Origin: Branchiostoma lanceolatum
Lineage: Eukaryota > Chordata > Leptocardii > Amphioxiformes > Branchiostomatidae
Assembly: GCF_035083965.1 (NCBI RefSeq)
Contig: NC_089739.1
Coordinates: 11,272,001 to 11,336,000, forward strand
Length of the DNA: 64,000 bases
Reading direction: 5' to 3'
Of this stretch, positions 1-12,262 are shown in pieces. The position numbers were made by a program, and so were the translations under genes. The notes under the pieces are model-generated. The model ran no database searches and was not told where the DNA came from. It saw only the letters and a list, made by a program, of their open reading frames with translations. Position 1 is the stretch's first letter; each line of letters opens with the position of its first letter.

Positions 1-231
1 TTGTCTTAAACTTTAAGTCACTCGTGCTTGCTTCTATCTGTAGATTACTTGAACTTGAGTACACTAAGGAAAGTGAAGACACGGTCCTTTCTGAAGGTGG
101 GGTGCTGTAAGTGTTAACTGTGGCGGTGGGACTTGGCTGTAGGAGCTCTGATGAGGTGGCAACAGCTTGTTGGGGCACTGAAGGAGAGAGGGTCACCTGT
201 GCACAGCTCCATCTTGTGGTCAGCAGCAGTA
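1..231 (-). CDS. Candidate exon of an unidentified gene, cut by the window edge
   Basis: On the minus strand a strong splice acceptor (pyrimidine-rich tract ending TTCCTGCAG) sits just before base 231. One frame after it stays open for about 76 codons to the end of the window. The translated stretch is rich in Ser, Thr, Pro and Gln, as in disordered regions of nuclear proteins, but I recognise no domain. The phase fits the candidate exon at 4165-4257, which ends on phase 1. A second frame is open for only about 38 codons. This may instead be a chance open frame in non-coding DNA. No function is proposed. Confidence 0.3.
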
Positions 232-410
232 CTGCAGGAAGAGAAAAATTGCACATTAGCTAAAAATTACAAATCAGTGGACTAGGCTACTATAGCTGCG
301 ATATATATTCACGTTTAGTGAACATGATAGTAAGTGTATTGGTAAGAATGGACTGTAAGAACACATTATTCTAATCATGAAGACAATACATTAGTCACAT
401 GTACAAATGC

Positions 411-826
411 AGGGCTCGAAATTCATTTTTGGAAATGTAGGTGCACTGGTGCACCCAACCAAAAAATTAGGTGCACAGAAAGAATTTTGGGTGTATCATA
501 AGAAATAAAGTTGAATGTCGGCAAAACATAATTACAAAGTTCAATGCTACTGCCTTTCTTAAGAACTTCAATCTGTAACTTAACAGGCTAAGCTAAGTTC
601 TATTTGAAACAAGTGATACATCAAATAAAGTATGACAAAGGGTTATATTGCTTTTCTGATACTTACACTACATTTCAAGAATATCCTATAGACAACACTA
701 CCTTTACCTATAGCCTACAAAAAATATCTAGGTGCACTGGTGCACCCACAGTTAAAAATTAGGTGCACAGCTCCAATTTTGGGTGCATACAGGTGCATAT
801 GCACCCACCATTTCGTGCCCTGAAAT
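411..826. mobile_element. hAT-like MITE with CAGGGCTCGAAAT ends
   Basis: The element opens with GCAGGGCTCGAAATTC and closes with the inverse form ATTTCGTGCCCTG, giving an imperfect terminal inverted repeat of about 13 bases. Near each end is a motif GGTGCACTGGTGCACC followed by AGGTGCACAG. A truncated copy of the left end lies at 46,581-46,700. The CAGGG start suggests the hAT superfamily, but I see no clean 8-base target duplication. There is no transposase reading frame, so it is non-autonomous. Confidence 0.55.
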
Positions 827-2358
827 GTATACCTAAACATTGTGTATAGGCATGGAGTGAAGGACACATGATTATCATAAATAAAACATGTGGCAAAGCT
901 CTTAAGCACATCATTAGAACCCTCTCACTCTCAGCCCTAATGGAACCACACCCCAGAACATGAGAACCATAATATTAATAACATCCATCATTCTCACTTA
1001 TCAAAGGACAGGCTTTTAACATAGACAGGTACATTGCCTGCAAATTAGGACTGTTCCATTGGTATGATTTGGGCGGGGATAGGGTGGAGTTTTAATTTCA
1101 AGATAAGTCAGTGTGAAGGCAAATGAAGGCTGGCAGTCAGGAATTAATATTGGACATGACGCACTGGAAAATACAGTAAATTCTGTATCTGTATCTGTAT
1201 AGCCGGTATAACCGCCCTTCGGCGTAACACACCAGCTTTGCAGGCACGCAGTGTGGCAGCAGCTGGTTATATTACACTGAACGGTCTGGTCTACGTTCGC
1301 AGGGAGTTAATTTTGTGGTAGGACTGAGGGGGATAGAAGGCGTTCACAGTTTCTTATGTTCCCTGTGAAACACCATGGTAACGCAATGCAATTCAACAGA
1401 GCATGTGTTCATGGCGTGATGAGTTTCCGGTTAGACATTACAGCGAAAACTGTGAACATGAAACCACAGAGACTATGTATGTTATGTCTCCTGACACTAT
1501 TATTCTAAACATTTTAATCTTATTACTTTTCTATTGATACAGGGATCTCCCTAAAGAATGGAACAGTGGCGCTCCTCCATCCTGTTCTAATCCCAGCTCC
1601 ATCCTGTTGATTTTCAAAGCTAGGATGTTCTTCCAATATTTCCCCAGTAGTTTTGCCCAAAACTCAAGATTTCATTAATTGTAGACAAGATGTAAAGCTG
1701 AAGCTGCATTTGTGTCTGGAAAAGGCAAAATGCAACAGACCTAAAGCCACGCATCTTACATGCTTGGCACCCTCCCCCCATCCTGCTCTATATTTCTGGG
1801 GAGATCCCTGTGATATATATATCATGCTACATGTAAGTTTCATAGGTTCAGGTACATGTACCATAATGATTAATTTTTGTACCGTTTTCATACACTGTTA
1901 AATATTTTATATCTAATTTCAGTCAATCCATCAACTGTTGCACTAAATGTCAATATTGTGCTTCAAGTGCAATAAATAGTTATGATTCAGCATTCAGCTC
2001 AAGTACATCTTATTGATTTCATTATGATGATAAACGATTTTTTGACATGATCCTATAAAATATCATATGTTCTGTCAGAAATATCAATACCTTCCATGCT
2101 TTTGAGAGGAATACAAATAAAAATTGGTACAGATTTCAATGCCAATAATATTATATCATTTCCATCTTTTTCTGAGGCTGAATTGTCATCTTTGAGGTGG
2201 AAATACCATGTTTTAAGTATCAAAAGTGTCAGTATATTCAGGTACAGTACAATGTTGTTCCTGTATTTTGGAACTGCGTACCTGATTTTTGCAGTACGTA
2301 TATATAGGGCCCTAGACTACTGGTACATGATATACTACTAGTGGTTTGCACATACAAA

Positions 2359-2566
2359 TACTGTAAATTTCAGTCATCTTTGCGGGACTTCATTTTGTGG
2401 TTAGAAGTCTTTCTCAGAGTCTTATGTTCGCTGTTGAAACAATTCCGTAGTATGCAATGCAGTGGAAAGACATATTTGCAAGCCTTAGGGCATTATTTTG
2501 CAGTGGGGAGATCAGTGTGAAAACACGCAAAAATAAAACCACAGCGAAAATTTTAAGTGTGCAGTA
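2359..2566. mobile_element. TACTGTAAATT-type MITE copy (degenerate)
   Basis: The left end is TACTGTAAATTTCAG and the interior carries GCGGGACTTCATTTTG and AAATAAAACCACAGCG, which recur at about 28.37-28.58 kb, 17.0 kb and 29.5 kb. The right end is eroded (AAATTTTAAGTGTGCAG). It belongs to the same family as the better preserved copy at 8372-8570. The element is short and non-coding. Confidence 0.45.
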
Positions 2567-4164
2567 TGGGAATTGCAATGCAGAAGTATTGTAACTGTAT
2601 ATTAAAATGTAATGCAATGAAAATCTGCCTAGAGTGCAATATTACAAAATCTCTCATCATTTTATGTACATCTCATTACTCTTAAATTTCTCCTTGTCCC
2701 ATGACGTTGTTAAGGAGGCTTGTAAGTGAGTGGTAACCCTTAATTACAAGCCCAGCACATCACACAAGTTACCCAGGGTCATTACTCAGCTACCCAGGAA
2801 TGCAGAGTTCACCATCATGACCCCAGAAAATTGAGTGTTATTCCTTCAATGTTATCTGTAACCATTGCCCAACATAACATGCCTGACATGCTCTGTAACT
2901 TAGCTTAGCTATCTTCTTTTGGTAAGAAAAACATTGTAGACAGTATTCTAACAAAATCTTCTGTCAAAAGGAAAATCAATTTAAATCTATACGCCAAAAA
3001 TAGTTACTCAGGCAACTGGATAAAATTTTAAAAAATCTGGATATCTAACCTTCATCAAAGTAATTTAAATACAAGTTCTGTTATCATTTCAAACAGAGCA
3101 AAATTTTCTCTTTTTTTAAAACCAAATCACTTTGCAACCAAATATCAATCATAAAAATGTACAATCAAATTTACAAGATCATTAAAAAATAATGTTGCAA
3201 TCTCCCAAATTCTTCAAATTTGAAAAGATTCTGGATGTTTCTATTTTTGAAAATACACAAGCAACTGCCAAGTATCTTTGGTATAAACGGTTTTTGATTC
3301 GTATTTGGTATGCTGTGAATGTGCTGCTAGGTTCAGTCCTGTGATGTGTAATAGGGTGGAACAAATTGCTGGCAATGACCCAGCACACCACACAGAATAC
3401 TGTCTATCTGTCTGTCTACAGGGAAGGGGTTTCATACATGACCTCACACCGAGTGGGCCTTTTGTCAATGCCATTGTGTAGGACACAGATAATTTTAAGG
3501 GTCATGGAGAGCCAAGATTTCACTTTGAAGCATTCTGTGTGGTCAGTTAATTACATTTAATGGAGGAAATGACTAACATTTCTTCAACAGGCTTTCAAAA
3601 TCTGCTGAGAGTTTGAATAAAGGAAACAGTTACAGTTTGAATTGAAAGTTTTGATTTCAAACTGTTGGAAATCTTGGCAAGAAACTAATGGGTGCATGGA
3701 TGTTATGGTAGTCTGTTAATGTTTTGTAAACAAAATGCTTATGTATAATAAATCTTAGCTGTCGATTTTTTAGTGTTCCCTCTTAAAATAAAAACAGAGT
3801 CCAGAATCATTGTGATGTACATGCTACTGATGGAAGTACAGTATACGTACATGTAGTATGAAGTCACTCACTGAAGAACAAGCCATGCTTCTTGAAAAAA
3901 AAACCCTACAAACTGTATGCTTAACTTGACTGACACTTCCAGTTTGTATTTGCTGACACTGACTTAGAGACTTAATTTTGCAGCAGGAGGAGAAAGAACG
4001 TTTTCAGTTCTGTGTCTCAACCACTTCTCGTTTGCTAACACCTGACTGAGAAATCAGGAAGTGTTCATACTACTCAGCACAAGTCTGTGTGTATCACACA
4101 ACAAAAAGTGATGACTGAAGAAAAACCAAGGGTGTGTATGACAAGGGCAAGTTTGGACTGACCT

Positions 4165-4257
4165 GTTGCTATGGCGACCATGTGACATTGACACATGACC
4201 CCCATGTTGCCGGCCAGGTGTGGCACTCCCTGTAGTCTACATCTGGTACCCATCTTA
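4165..4257 (-). CDS. Candidate internal exon of an unidentified gene
   Basis: On the minus strand there is an acceptor (ATCTCCCAACAG) at 4258 and a donor (GCAACAG followed by GTCAGT) at 4164, enclosing 93 bases with one open frame. The frame begins with two bases of a split codon and ends with one, encoding about 30 residues starting KMGTRCRLQGVPHLAG and containing the Cys/His-rich run MCQCHM. The phase matches the candidate exon at 1-231. I do not recognise the protein. Two good splice signals and a matching phase are suggestive only. Confidence 0.3.
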
Positions 4258-4370
4258 TCTGTTGGGAGATAACATGTAGCATCAATATTATATACAATTT
4301 TGTAATCATAAGATGCATCTACATGTACAATATTATTGAATCTGCATTCATGCACTTACACGTACATGTG

Positions 4371-4530
4371 CAGTCAAACCTGTACAAGTAACCACCTGTA
4401 CATAAGGACCACCTGACCAATGTGACCACTTTTTGGTGGTCTCTTAAACAATTTTCTCATTAACACAAGCATCAAGAATCCTGTCCATAGTGACCACCTG
4501 TCCACATACACATGTAGAGTGGTTTTCTTG
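4371..4530 (+). mobile_element. Left end of a pogo-like MITE (CAGTCAAACCTG terminus)
   Basis: The sequence starts CAGTCAAACCTGTACAAG and continues with the family signature (TGACCACC, ATAAGGACCACCTG, AAGCATCAAGAATC). The opposite terminus, CAGGTTTGACTG, is found in the tandem array from 5.5 kb on, so this may be the left end of one element whose right end has been amplified. The same family occurs at 32.76, 42.2-42.3 and 43.76-45.5 kb. Confidence 0.55.
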
Positions 4531-5509
4531 GGCAGTTTTGAACATTTGAATGTATTTTTGTAAAGTAAACATGTATAACTATAACAACTTCTGTATTTGT
4601 AGAAACAGGCATTGCTACAGAATGTATATACATATGATATTGTTACTAAGCAATACTGTAACAATGATTGTTAAATGCAAATGAAGAACTAAGTCACTTG
4701 ACAACAGTAGCATTTGAGCCAAAATAAATACAAATGCAGAAGTCATCCACAAAATCATGTTTGCATTCATAATATCACAATGATGTGGTTCCACATTTGG
4801 AACAATACAAACCTGTGAAGGAAAAATGAAATATTAACTGTACAACAATTAATATCATACATAAAACACAGCCTTATATTTATACATTTGTACTTAAACA
4901 GAAAAAAACAGTTACCCTTTACTTAAGACATGCTCAGACCTGTTAGACCAGAAATTTCAACTGCTATGGGAAAATATTGCCTTATTTGGAGCTCTAGTCT
5001 AAGCAGTGAAAGTGTGTCTGACTCTGAGTGTTAGGTTAAATTCTGTTGCCATGGTAACATAGCTACGTCAGTTTGTCAGCGTAACACCCGTGCATACTAG
5101 GCACTTGTCGCTGCTACGTAAGTGAAAGGATTGGGTTGAGCGTTCAGGGTGGATTGAAGAGGATAGGGAAAACATGGCGGTGCATTGAAAATAAGACATC
5201 TGAAAAATGAAAGATTAAATTTGTTTCACTGATGTTTTTTTATAACGTCACATAAAAAATGCTTGAAAATTTAAAAAAAAAAAAGGCAAAAGAGTAAATT
5301 CCACTGGGTAACCTAAGACTGCTATATTGAAGAATAAACAGTGAATTCTAAAGAAATCTATGCACACAATGTACATTTCAAATCTCCAGGTGCTTAAGAC
5401 ATTCTTAAGAAGGCCTCAATAACAAGTTGTTATTGGTTATTTCCAAGAAGATGTAGAAAGGAAATATCGTAGCATTTTCTAGTTCCTCACACTTGTTACA
5501 AAAACACTT
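4531..5509. other. Gene-free stretch
   Basis: AT-rich sequence without a recognisable exon. It may be the interior of the element whose left end lies at 4371 and whose right terminus is amplified from about 5517 on. A homopurine A run lies near 5270-5285. I see nothing else. Confidence 0.4.
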
Positions 5510-6480
5510 ATGTATAATAAGAGAAATGGTCACTTGTACAGGTTTGACTGTATATCACTGGCCAGGTGGTCCTTATGTAGAGGTGGTCACTTGTACAGGT
5601 TTGACTGTATTATATATCCCTGGCCAGGCGGTCCTTATGTAGAGGTGGTTACTTGTACAGGTTTGACTGTATATCCCTGGCCAGGTGGTACTTATGTAGA
5701 GGTGGTCACTTGTACAGGTTTGACTGTATATCACTGGCTAGGCGATCCTTATAGAGAGGTGGTCACTTGTACAGGTTTGACTGTATATCACTGGCCGGGC
5801 AATCCTTATAGAGAGGTGGTCACTTGTACAGGTTTGACAGTATATCACTGGCCCAGGCGGTCCTTATAGAGAGGTGGTCACTTGTACAGGTTTGACTGTA
5901 TATCAATGGCCAGGCAATCCTTATAGAGGGATGGTCACTTGTACAGGTTTGACTGTATATCAATGGCCAGGCGGTCCTTATAGGGAGGTGGTCACTTGTA
6001 CAGGTTTGACTGTATTATCAATGGCCCAGGCAGTCCTTATAGGGAGGTGGTCACTTGTACAGGTTTGACTGTACAGTGGTCACTTGTACAGGTTTGACTG
6101 TATGTGTGTAGTATATCACTGGCCAGGCGGTCCTAACAGAGAGGTGGTCATTTGTATATCAATGGCCTAGGCGGTCCTTATAATAAGAGAAATGGTCACT
6201 TGTACAGGTTTGACTGGATATCAATGGCCAGGCGGTCCTAATATAGAGAGGTGGTCACTTGTATATCAATGGCCTAGGCGGTCCTTAATATAATAAGAGA
6301 AATGGTCACGTGTACAGGTCTGACTGTATATCAATGGCCAGGCGGTCCTAATAGAGAGGTGGTCACTTGTATATGAATGGCCTAGGCGGTCCTTATAATA
6401 AGAGAAATGGTCTCTTGTACAGGTTTGACTGCATATCAATGGCCAGGCGGTCCTTATAGAGAGGTGGTCACTTGTACACT
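5510..6480 (+). repeat. 57-bp minisatellite built from a MITE terminus
   Basis: Around 14-16 tandem copies of a unit of about 57 bases are present. Each unit contains GGTCACTTGTACAGG, TTTGACTGTATATC and TGGCCAGGCGGTCCTTAT. The piece ACAGGTTTGACTGTA is exactly the right terminal inverted repeat plus TA target site of the pogo-like MITE family in this window. In the second half (about 6110-6480) the array changes to alternating variants (GGCCTAGGCGGTCC with AATAAGAGAAATGG), giving a higher-order repeat of roughly 115 bases. Open frames across it are by-products of the periodicity and not genes. Confidence 0.85.
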
Positions 6481-6489
6481 TGTTTTTGA

Positions 6490-8371
6490 CAGTACTGTTC
6501 ATAGCTGTCACAAACAGACTGGTACAGTGTTGAGTCTATAGACTTAACCCATGTTGTCCCACCAGCCGGTTTGTACAGCTTTGGTTAGAAACACCCCCTT
6601 GGTAAACATCACAGGTAAATACTGAACTCCACCACGGCTCAGTCAACATGATTAGTCCGCCAACTTCCGTGTTGTCAAACCGAAATCCTTCAGCTAAGCC
6701 TAACCCAGCCTACGTCAGCACTGTATATACATGTATATAAGATGTGGAAGGCCGGTACACATTCACATATAAAAACATCTACGCTGTAAAGCTACTAATA
6801 ACAAAATTAACATTGGTCAGTGTCAGTTATATGTAGGAATTTCACATGTTTTGAGAGCAATGTTGAAATCCTTCGCATTTCAACGTGAATTCGAAAACTC
6901 ATATACAGACAACTCTCAAATCTAACAGATATCATACTAAACCATAAACCTGTGTTACAGTACATATATTTATACAGTACTACAACCAGTTGTAAAGAGA
7001 GAGGAGAAGGGGGTATATGAGTATGTAATCAATTAACAAATAAACAAGTACAATTATGTCATCTCCAAGCAGATGTTTGAGGCCAAATCATTATGTTTTC
7101 CTAGCTGCCTGTTTCGGTCACAAAACTCCTTCTTAGGGGATCAATTGGCTGGAAAATTTGAATCTCAAAGTATAGTCAACTCTATCTTGAGCTCATAATT
7201 CCACCTAGACCTGTGCTACCAAGGCCTTCTTAAGAAAGTATTGAACACCAGGTCCTGGATATCTAAAAGCGTGCATAAATGTGACCCTACCATCTGTTGA
7301 CCTACATGTACAAGCCTTCTACCATCAATCTAAATTAATCAAACTGACTGGTGTCTTTGAACATAATGCACTGAAGCCTGGTCTGTCTTTGAGTTTGAAG
7401 TAACAAAAGCAAGATGTAAAATTCTTTTTTTTTCTTTCTACAAAGCTGGAAAATAAAACAAACTTCTATGGGACACATATACAATATATGTACATTGTAC
7501 GTTGTACATTCCTTAATTTTTGCTGGGAGAAGGGGAAATTATTTTACAGTGTTTCAAGTTCAATGTTCAAACGATTCTGAAGTACAGTAGTAATACATAG
7601 GAAAAATACATATCCATGGTGTGACCGTGAACGTTTAGAGATTATACAGTACTTTTGTTGGCAAGTGCAATGTGCATGTGTTCCTTGAACAGGTGGTCTA
7701 GATTTTCAATCAGGGTGTTAGTTGCCAACTCCAAGTGTGAATTAATCCATGGCAGTGCAATACTAGTCCGTGTAACACAACCTCTGCTTTCGGAGGCTTG
7801 CCAGCGCCAGATGTTGGGTGGGTCTAAGCGCGATTCAATCAGCTTATGCTGATACTTATACTTACATGTTTACTATAGCTCAAAGGGAGAACACAACTTC
7901 AAATTGAATAACATAAAACACATTGGAGATCGTGACAGTCTATCTAAAAATGTCTGATTTTCAATGTAAATATTGCAATGTCTGCTGTGACTTTGCTTCA
8001 TTTTCTTTTTCACAGCATGATACCGAGAATAGGAATTTCCAGTATTTTTACCTAAAAAAACTTCCAAATTTGTATTTGTCACCACATAGTTATCATAAGC
8101 CAACACTAACCATTCTTAAGTGTTTCCATTTTAGACCCCCTATCTGTACCTGTTATCTCACTGCTGATTGGATCACTTAGCCTGAGGGATTATCTGTGAC
8201 CCAATCCTATCATTTAGATGTTAATCTAATTATGATCACCTGTTGACTTAGGTAATCTGTCAACTCATTTGCACCTCTTTATCTATAATGAAAATAAAAT
8301 AAACAAATAAATCTAACATTTAACATATGTCATTAAAACATTCTACTAATCCCTACATTTTGGCAACTACA
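6490..8371. other. Gene-free stretch
   Basis: No supported exon. Around 7640-7860 the composition is slightly richer in CpG and both strands have reading frames of about 60 codons, without splice signals or a recognisable protein. The remainder is AT-rich with short GTACAT-type runs near 7480-7510. No transposon ends were identified. Confidence 0.35.
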
Positions 8372-8570
8372 TTTACTGTAAAATCATGTATTTTTGTGAA
8401 GATTTAAGATCCTTGTAGCAGCTAAAATACAATTTTCATGGCTTTCTAAGTTTGCAAATATTCTATACTACCGTAGCAACACAATGTAAACACATATTTC
8501 TAGCATGATGATTTCGCTGTAGAGAAGTTATGAAATAAAGCTACCACAAACATAGCAAGATTTACAGTAA
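8372..8570. mobile_element. Short MITE with TTTACTGTAAA ends
   Basis: About 199 bases bounded by the inverted pair TTACTGTAAA and TTTACAGTAA, with a TTTTTGTGAAGATTTAAG / ATTTCGCTGTAG interior typical of the family copies at 2.36, 28.37 and 29.4-29.6 kb. It has no coding capacity. The perfect 10-base ends make this the best preserved copy in the window. The superfamily is probably Tc1/mariner-like, judging only from a TA-type border. Confidence 0.55.
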
Positions 8571-10493
8571 TTGAATTTGGTTGCCCCTTCCTTGATTGGA
8601 TTAGTTTTGGGCTCTCTTTTGTCCATTTTTGGTTGTCCAGGAATATTTTGGTGGTGAGCTAACTGAAGCAGAAGTCACCACAAATATGGTGTCCAGCCAA
8701 AAGGGCAACCAGCCATAGAAAGGCACAGTCTGGAATGTACAACTGACCCCTACTGAAGACATAAGCAACATTTTCAACAATGTTTCTCTACGTAGAAATC
8801 TCCAAGCAGATGTTAGTACTGTAAATGGATCTGGCTTCTTTTGATTTTACAAAAATGGGGGGAAAATGCATTCATATAGGGCATACTGTAAATTCATCTA
8901 TTTTCCCAGGTACTTAATTTTGCACCAGATGCGTAAAGGTGGTTTTTACTATGTTCATAGTAACTACATTGTTATGTTGTACATCATATAGCATGTACAG
9001 TACTGTAATAATACATTGGAAACGCATGTTCACAGTGTTTGTCGCGAACATACATTATAAAACTAATGGTATGCAAACATTTCAAGACAGTACAAAATGC
9101 TGGTTATGTGCAAAACAAGCATACATATGCGTGGAGAGGTAGAAGTTTGATACAGGTGATTAACCAATCCATTTCAACTTCATATCAGTTGAACATTTGA
9201 AATAAAGAATTCTTAGATGAGGAATACCCATACCCTGAAAACATGTGGAAGGCCCATGCATTCCCCCTGTCCATGTTTTTGTTTTGTTTTAGAGCTACTG
9301 TTGGCATTCAAAACATTGAGAAATGCTCTGCTAACATCCATAACATCAGTTATTTACCCTGGCAAGATTAGATCTTAAAAATTGAAAGTCCAACATTCCT
9401 GATTCAACAAGGTTCACTCCAGACACAATGGCTTCTACATGTAACTGTAATGGCCAAGCAAAGGGATTGCCACATAACGTTACCAAGCAGTAAACTTATT
9501 AATTGAATAATCATCTGAAACATAAGCATTGACTGACCGCTGTCAATAGGACGCTTATTTGTTACACAGAAAAAAATTGGGGGAGAGACACTTGGAAGAG
9601 ATGGAGAGTGAAAGAGAGAGATGAAGAGATAGTGAAAGAGATGGGGAAAGACTGAAAGAGACAGATTGAGAAAGAAACGAAGAGAGGCAGTGAAAGAGAG
9701 ACAGATGGAGAGAGGGAAAGAGGGAGAGAGACAGATATGGAGACAAAGGGACATATATAGACTACAAAGAGAGAGGGAAAGAGAGACAGAGAAAGACAGA
9801 AAGACAGAGGCAGACAGGGAGGAAAGAATGACTGGGTGGTCTTCCAGAGGTACCGGTGTAAACTGTAAAGTCAATGACGTTCTAAAATAAAAATACCGGT
9901 GGGGGGTAAATCAAAATACCGTCTGCAATCTGCCTTCCCAGGCCAAAAAAATGTCAAATATGCCATTTCTCCTCCAGACACAATGCCTCTATTGTCACAG
10001 GTATGAAAATTGGATTTAGGGGTGGTTTTAATCCCGTTTAGTGTGCAAATCCGTGCTCACACCCCTATAGATATCGTCTCACGCCTAGACGCTAACAAAC
10101 AAAGGAACGTCTTGAATAATTTATCTTAGAGTTTTACAGATGACCGCAAACACAAGTGCTACAGATTTGCACCACTGAATGCATTCATTACAAAATTATA
10201 GATGTCAGCCATGGTGGTGAGGTTGTGTTTTCCTTTTTTGTGTGGATAAAACACGATTTAGAAAAAGGAATACGTGCAGAGATTTAGTATTTTCTCTGAA
10301 TATTATAAATCGCCCCCCTCCCTCCTTGCGTTTCAGGGTCAAATAACGGTATGCGAGCTACGAACTTGGAAAGAAAAATATAAGACTACGTTTAGGAAAT
10401 ATTATTAGGGTCAAATAATCGTTAAATTATGTTAAAATTTGTCTTAAAAATGTAAGAAATTACGGTAGAATTTGCAAAAGAAACACACAAACC
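8571..10493. other. Gene-free stretch with GA-rich tract
   Basis: It contains another TACTGTAAATTC-type repeat remnant at about 8885-9110 and a long purine-rich GA tract on the plus strand at about 9570-9830. The 156-codon minus-strand frame there is an artefact of that tract (Ser/Leu/Phe low complexity). I see no exon. Confidence 0.45.
9570..9830 (+). repeat. GA-rich low-complexity tract
   Basis: Impure (GA)n with GAAA, GACA and GATG interruptions over about 260 bases. It produces spurious open frames on both strands (Arg/Glu-rich on plus, Ser/Leu-rich on minus). Confidence 0.85.
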
Positions 10494-10790
10494 TGTGGAA
10501 TTCTAGTCCGTCGGGACCACCGGGACAGTGTACCGTTATCCTCGGCGTGAGAAGCGTTTCAGCCCGAGCGCTGCACTCAGGAGCTACCTGCGGGGTTCAG
10601 ACTGGTTCCAGCTTCCCATGACGGGTTTATCGTTGAACCTTGACGACACAGAGAGAGCAGAATGGCCCAGTTTTTGTGAGAAAGGACGAGGAAAGACGCA
10701 ACAGTGTCGTCTGTAGTGTAGACAGTCCGGACGGGACACACACATGTAGCTTCTGTCAGAACCGCTGTGAATGTAGCGAATCATTCGGGG
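10494..10790 (-). promoter_or_regulatory. CpG-rich patch, possible first exon/promoter of a minus-strand gene
   Basis: About 300 bases are clearly richer in G+C and CpG than their AT-rich surroundings. On the minus strand two donor-like sites end the patch: CCCCGCAG followed by GTAGCT near 10,582, and TTCCACAG followed by GTTTGTG at 10,494. It lies downstream of the 3' end of the oxidase gene and upstream of the exon candidates at 4.2 and 0.1 kb, so it could be the 5' end of that neighbour. Alternatively it is a GC-rich transposon fragment. Confidence 0.3.
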
Positions 10791-10865
10791 CATGCCGATT
10801 CGCATGATTTCAAAGCAGATGTAAGGAGATTTAAAGTATATTGAAGTCTATGCATTTTATGTTAA

Positions 10866-11161
10866 AGGCAACCAAAGCAATATTAGAGCCCAAAATATGG
10901 CAATTAAAATTTTTTTGAAATCTTTAAGGTAACAAGTGACATTTACTAACACTATTTAGCACATTTGGAGTTTCGTGAGCCTACAAAAACCCCAGCGACG
11001 ATTTTCAGTGAGTTCTCACATCACAACGATGTCATATTTTTGAATGATGGATGTCACTATACATTGCAATAGTGTTGTTTGAACTAGTCATGAATAGAAA
11101 TGACTAAATAAATTGACTTTCGAAAACCGATTTTAGGGCCCTAAAATTGCTTGGGTTTCCT
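10866..11161. mobile_element. 296-bp MITE with TTAA target-site duplication
   Basis: TTAA occurs at both borders (10,862-10,865 and 11,162-11,165). Inside these, the left end AGGCAACCAAAGCAATATT and the inverse right end AATTGCTTGGGTTTCCT form an imperfect terminal inverted repeat of about 27 bases reaching GGGCCC/GAGCCC. There is no coding sequence. TTAA duplication is known for piggyBac and Kolobok superfamilies. A second element with the same target site lies at 30,352-30,906. Confidence 0.75.
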
Positions 11162-11165
11162 TTAA

Positions 11166-12262
11166 AATCCACTGCCTTTATGCAAAATTCCTTATTTCTA
11201 CTTTGCTAAACTACTTTTTAATCTACCCACCAAAAGACACAGAGATGACAATGACATGATGTGGTTAGCATGAACTTTTATTGCAGGAAATATGATAAAT
11301 GTTATGCACATTGTTTATGTACTATTATTGCAATAAATAAAGTACACCATTCAGGATAATATAGTTTTGTTTACTCTAAACATCCTGAAATTTTCCATGA
11401 ATTCACATGGTACTGATTAGTTGCATTAACATGATATAATACTGTAGTACAATGATATGTGTGGGACTGCATTCTTCCCAATGCAGCTCCACCTAGCAGT
11501 GAGAAGTAGAACTACATGTAGTCATTATTGCCCTGAAGAAGCAAGGACATTATATAATGTCCTTGGAAGAAGGTACTACTTGCAGATGACTACCGAAAAA
11601 TTCGCTGGTTGTAATCTAAAAAACTGATTAAACTATTCTAAATGGAGAAAGTTGGCCTTTAGGCATTTTCTAATTGTATACAAAATTTAATGAGTTACAA
11701 AATTCTTTAGATCTGATGCATGCCATGATTTTACAAAGAATGTTTTCAAACCTCGGACTATAAAACCTGACTATCAAACCTGAATATTTTCCCATTTCAA
11801 ATGATATTGTATATCAATAGTACCTGCAAATACATGTACGTTGTATGTACAATGTGCTTTGCTCCTTATTCTGACATACTGTATTGTTGTTAGAATGCTA
11901 AGTGCAATATTAACTGTAAATCTATCTGCATGTATGACAGGTAATAACAGTGGTATTTGTGACTAATAAAGTTAAGAAAAAAGGTTAGCAGTCCCTTATG
12001 TTCCAACATACCCCTATGTTCCGACACCCTTATGTTCTGACACCCTTTAACCCTAACCTTGATCAACCCAAAAAATATTAGGGGTGTTCCCAACAAAAAT
12101 CCATAATAAATGTTCTTGTATAAAGTAATGTATAACTAAGTATGCTTCCATCAAATTTTACCTTTTCTTGATCTTATCATTTCTAAAAATGTCTCCAAGT
12201 CGATTGTACACCAAGAAGTGTACAATTTGCCCTTAGTTTCTTTCTTGATAATCGTAATTCCT
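11166..12262. other. Downstream flank of the oxidase gene
   Basis: AT-rich DNA with no exon. The last oxidase exon ends at 12,263 on the minus strand. Its 3' UTR must start here, and candidate poly(A) signals (AATAAA on the minus strand) were not resolved with confidence. A short cluster of TTATGTTC repeats lies at about 11,990-12,060. Confidence 0.4.

Larger units (their letters stand above)
232..4164. other. Gene-free stretch, repeat-rich
   Basis: I find no convincing exon here. The stretch holds the hAT-like MITE (411-826), the degenerate TACTGTAAATT-type MITE at about 2359-2566, a related remnant around 1174-1500, and at about 2990-3055 a fragment of the family that also occurs near 15.2 kb (GCAACTGGATAAAA followed by CTAACCTTCATCA). 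The rest is AT-rich sequence with short chance reading frames. If the exon candidates at 1-231 and 4165-4257 are real, this is an intron. Confidence 0.5.

Noticed and set aside
5510-6068. Plus-strand frames and a possible CRISPR-like array
   Set aside because: Units are contiguous tandem copies of about 57 bases without unique spacers, derived from a MITE end. The organism is eukaryotic. It is a minisatellite.
9404-9874. 156-codon minus-strand frame, Ser/Leu/Phe-rich
   Set aside because: It lies over a GA-rich tract; repeat composition alone removes stops. No splice signals and no recognisable domain.
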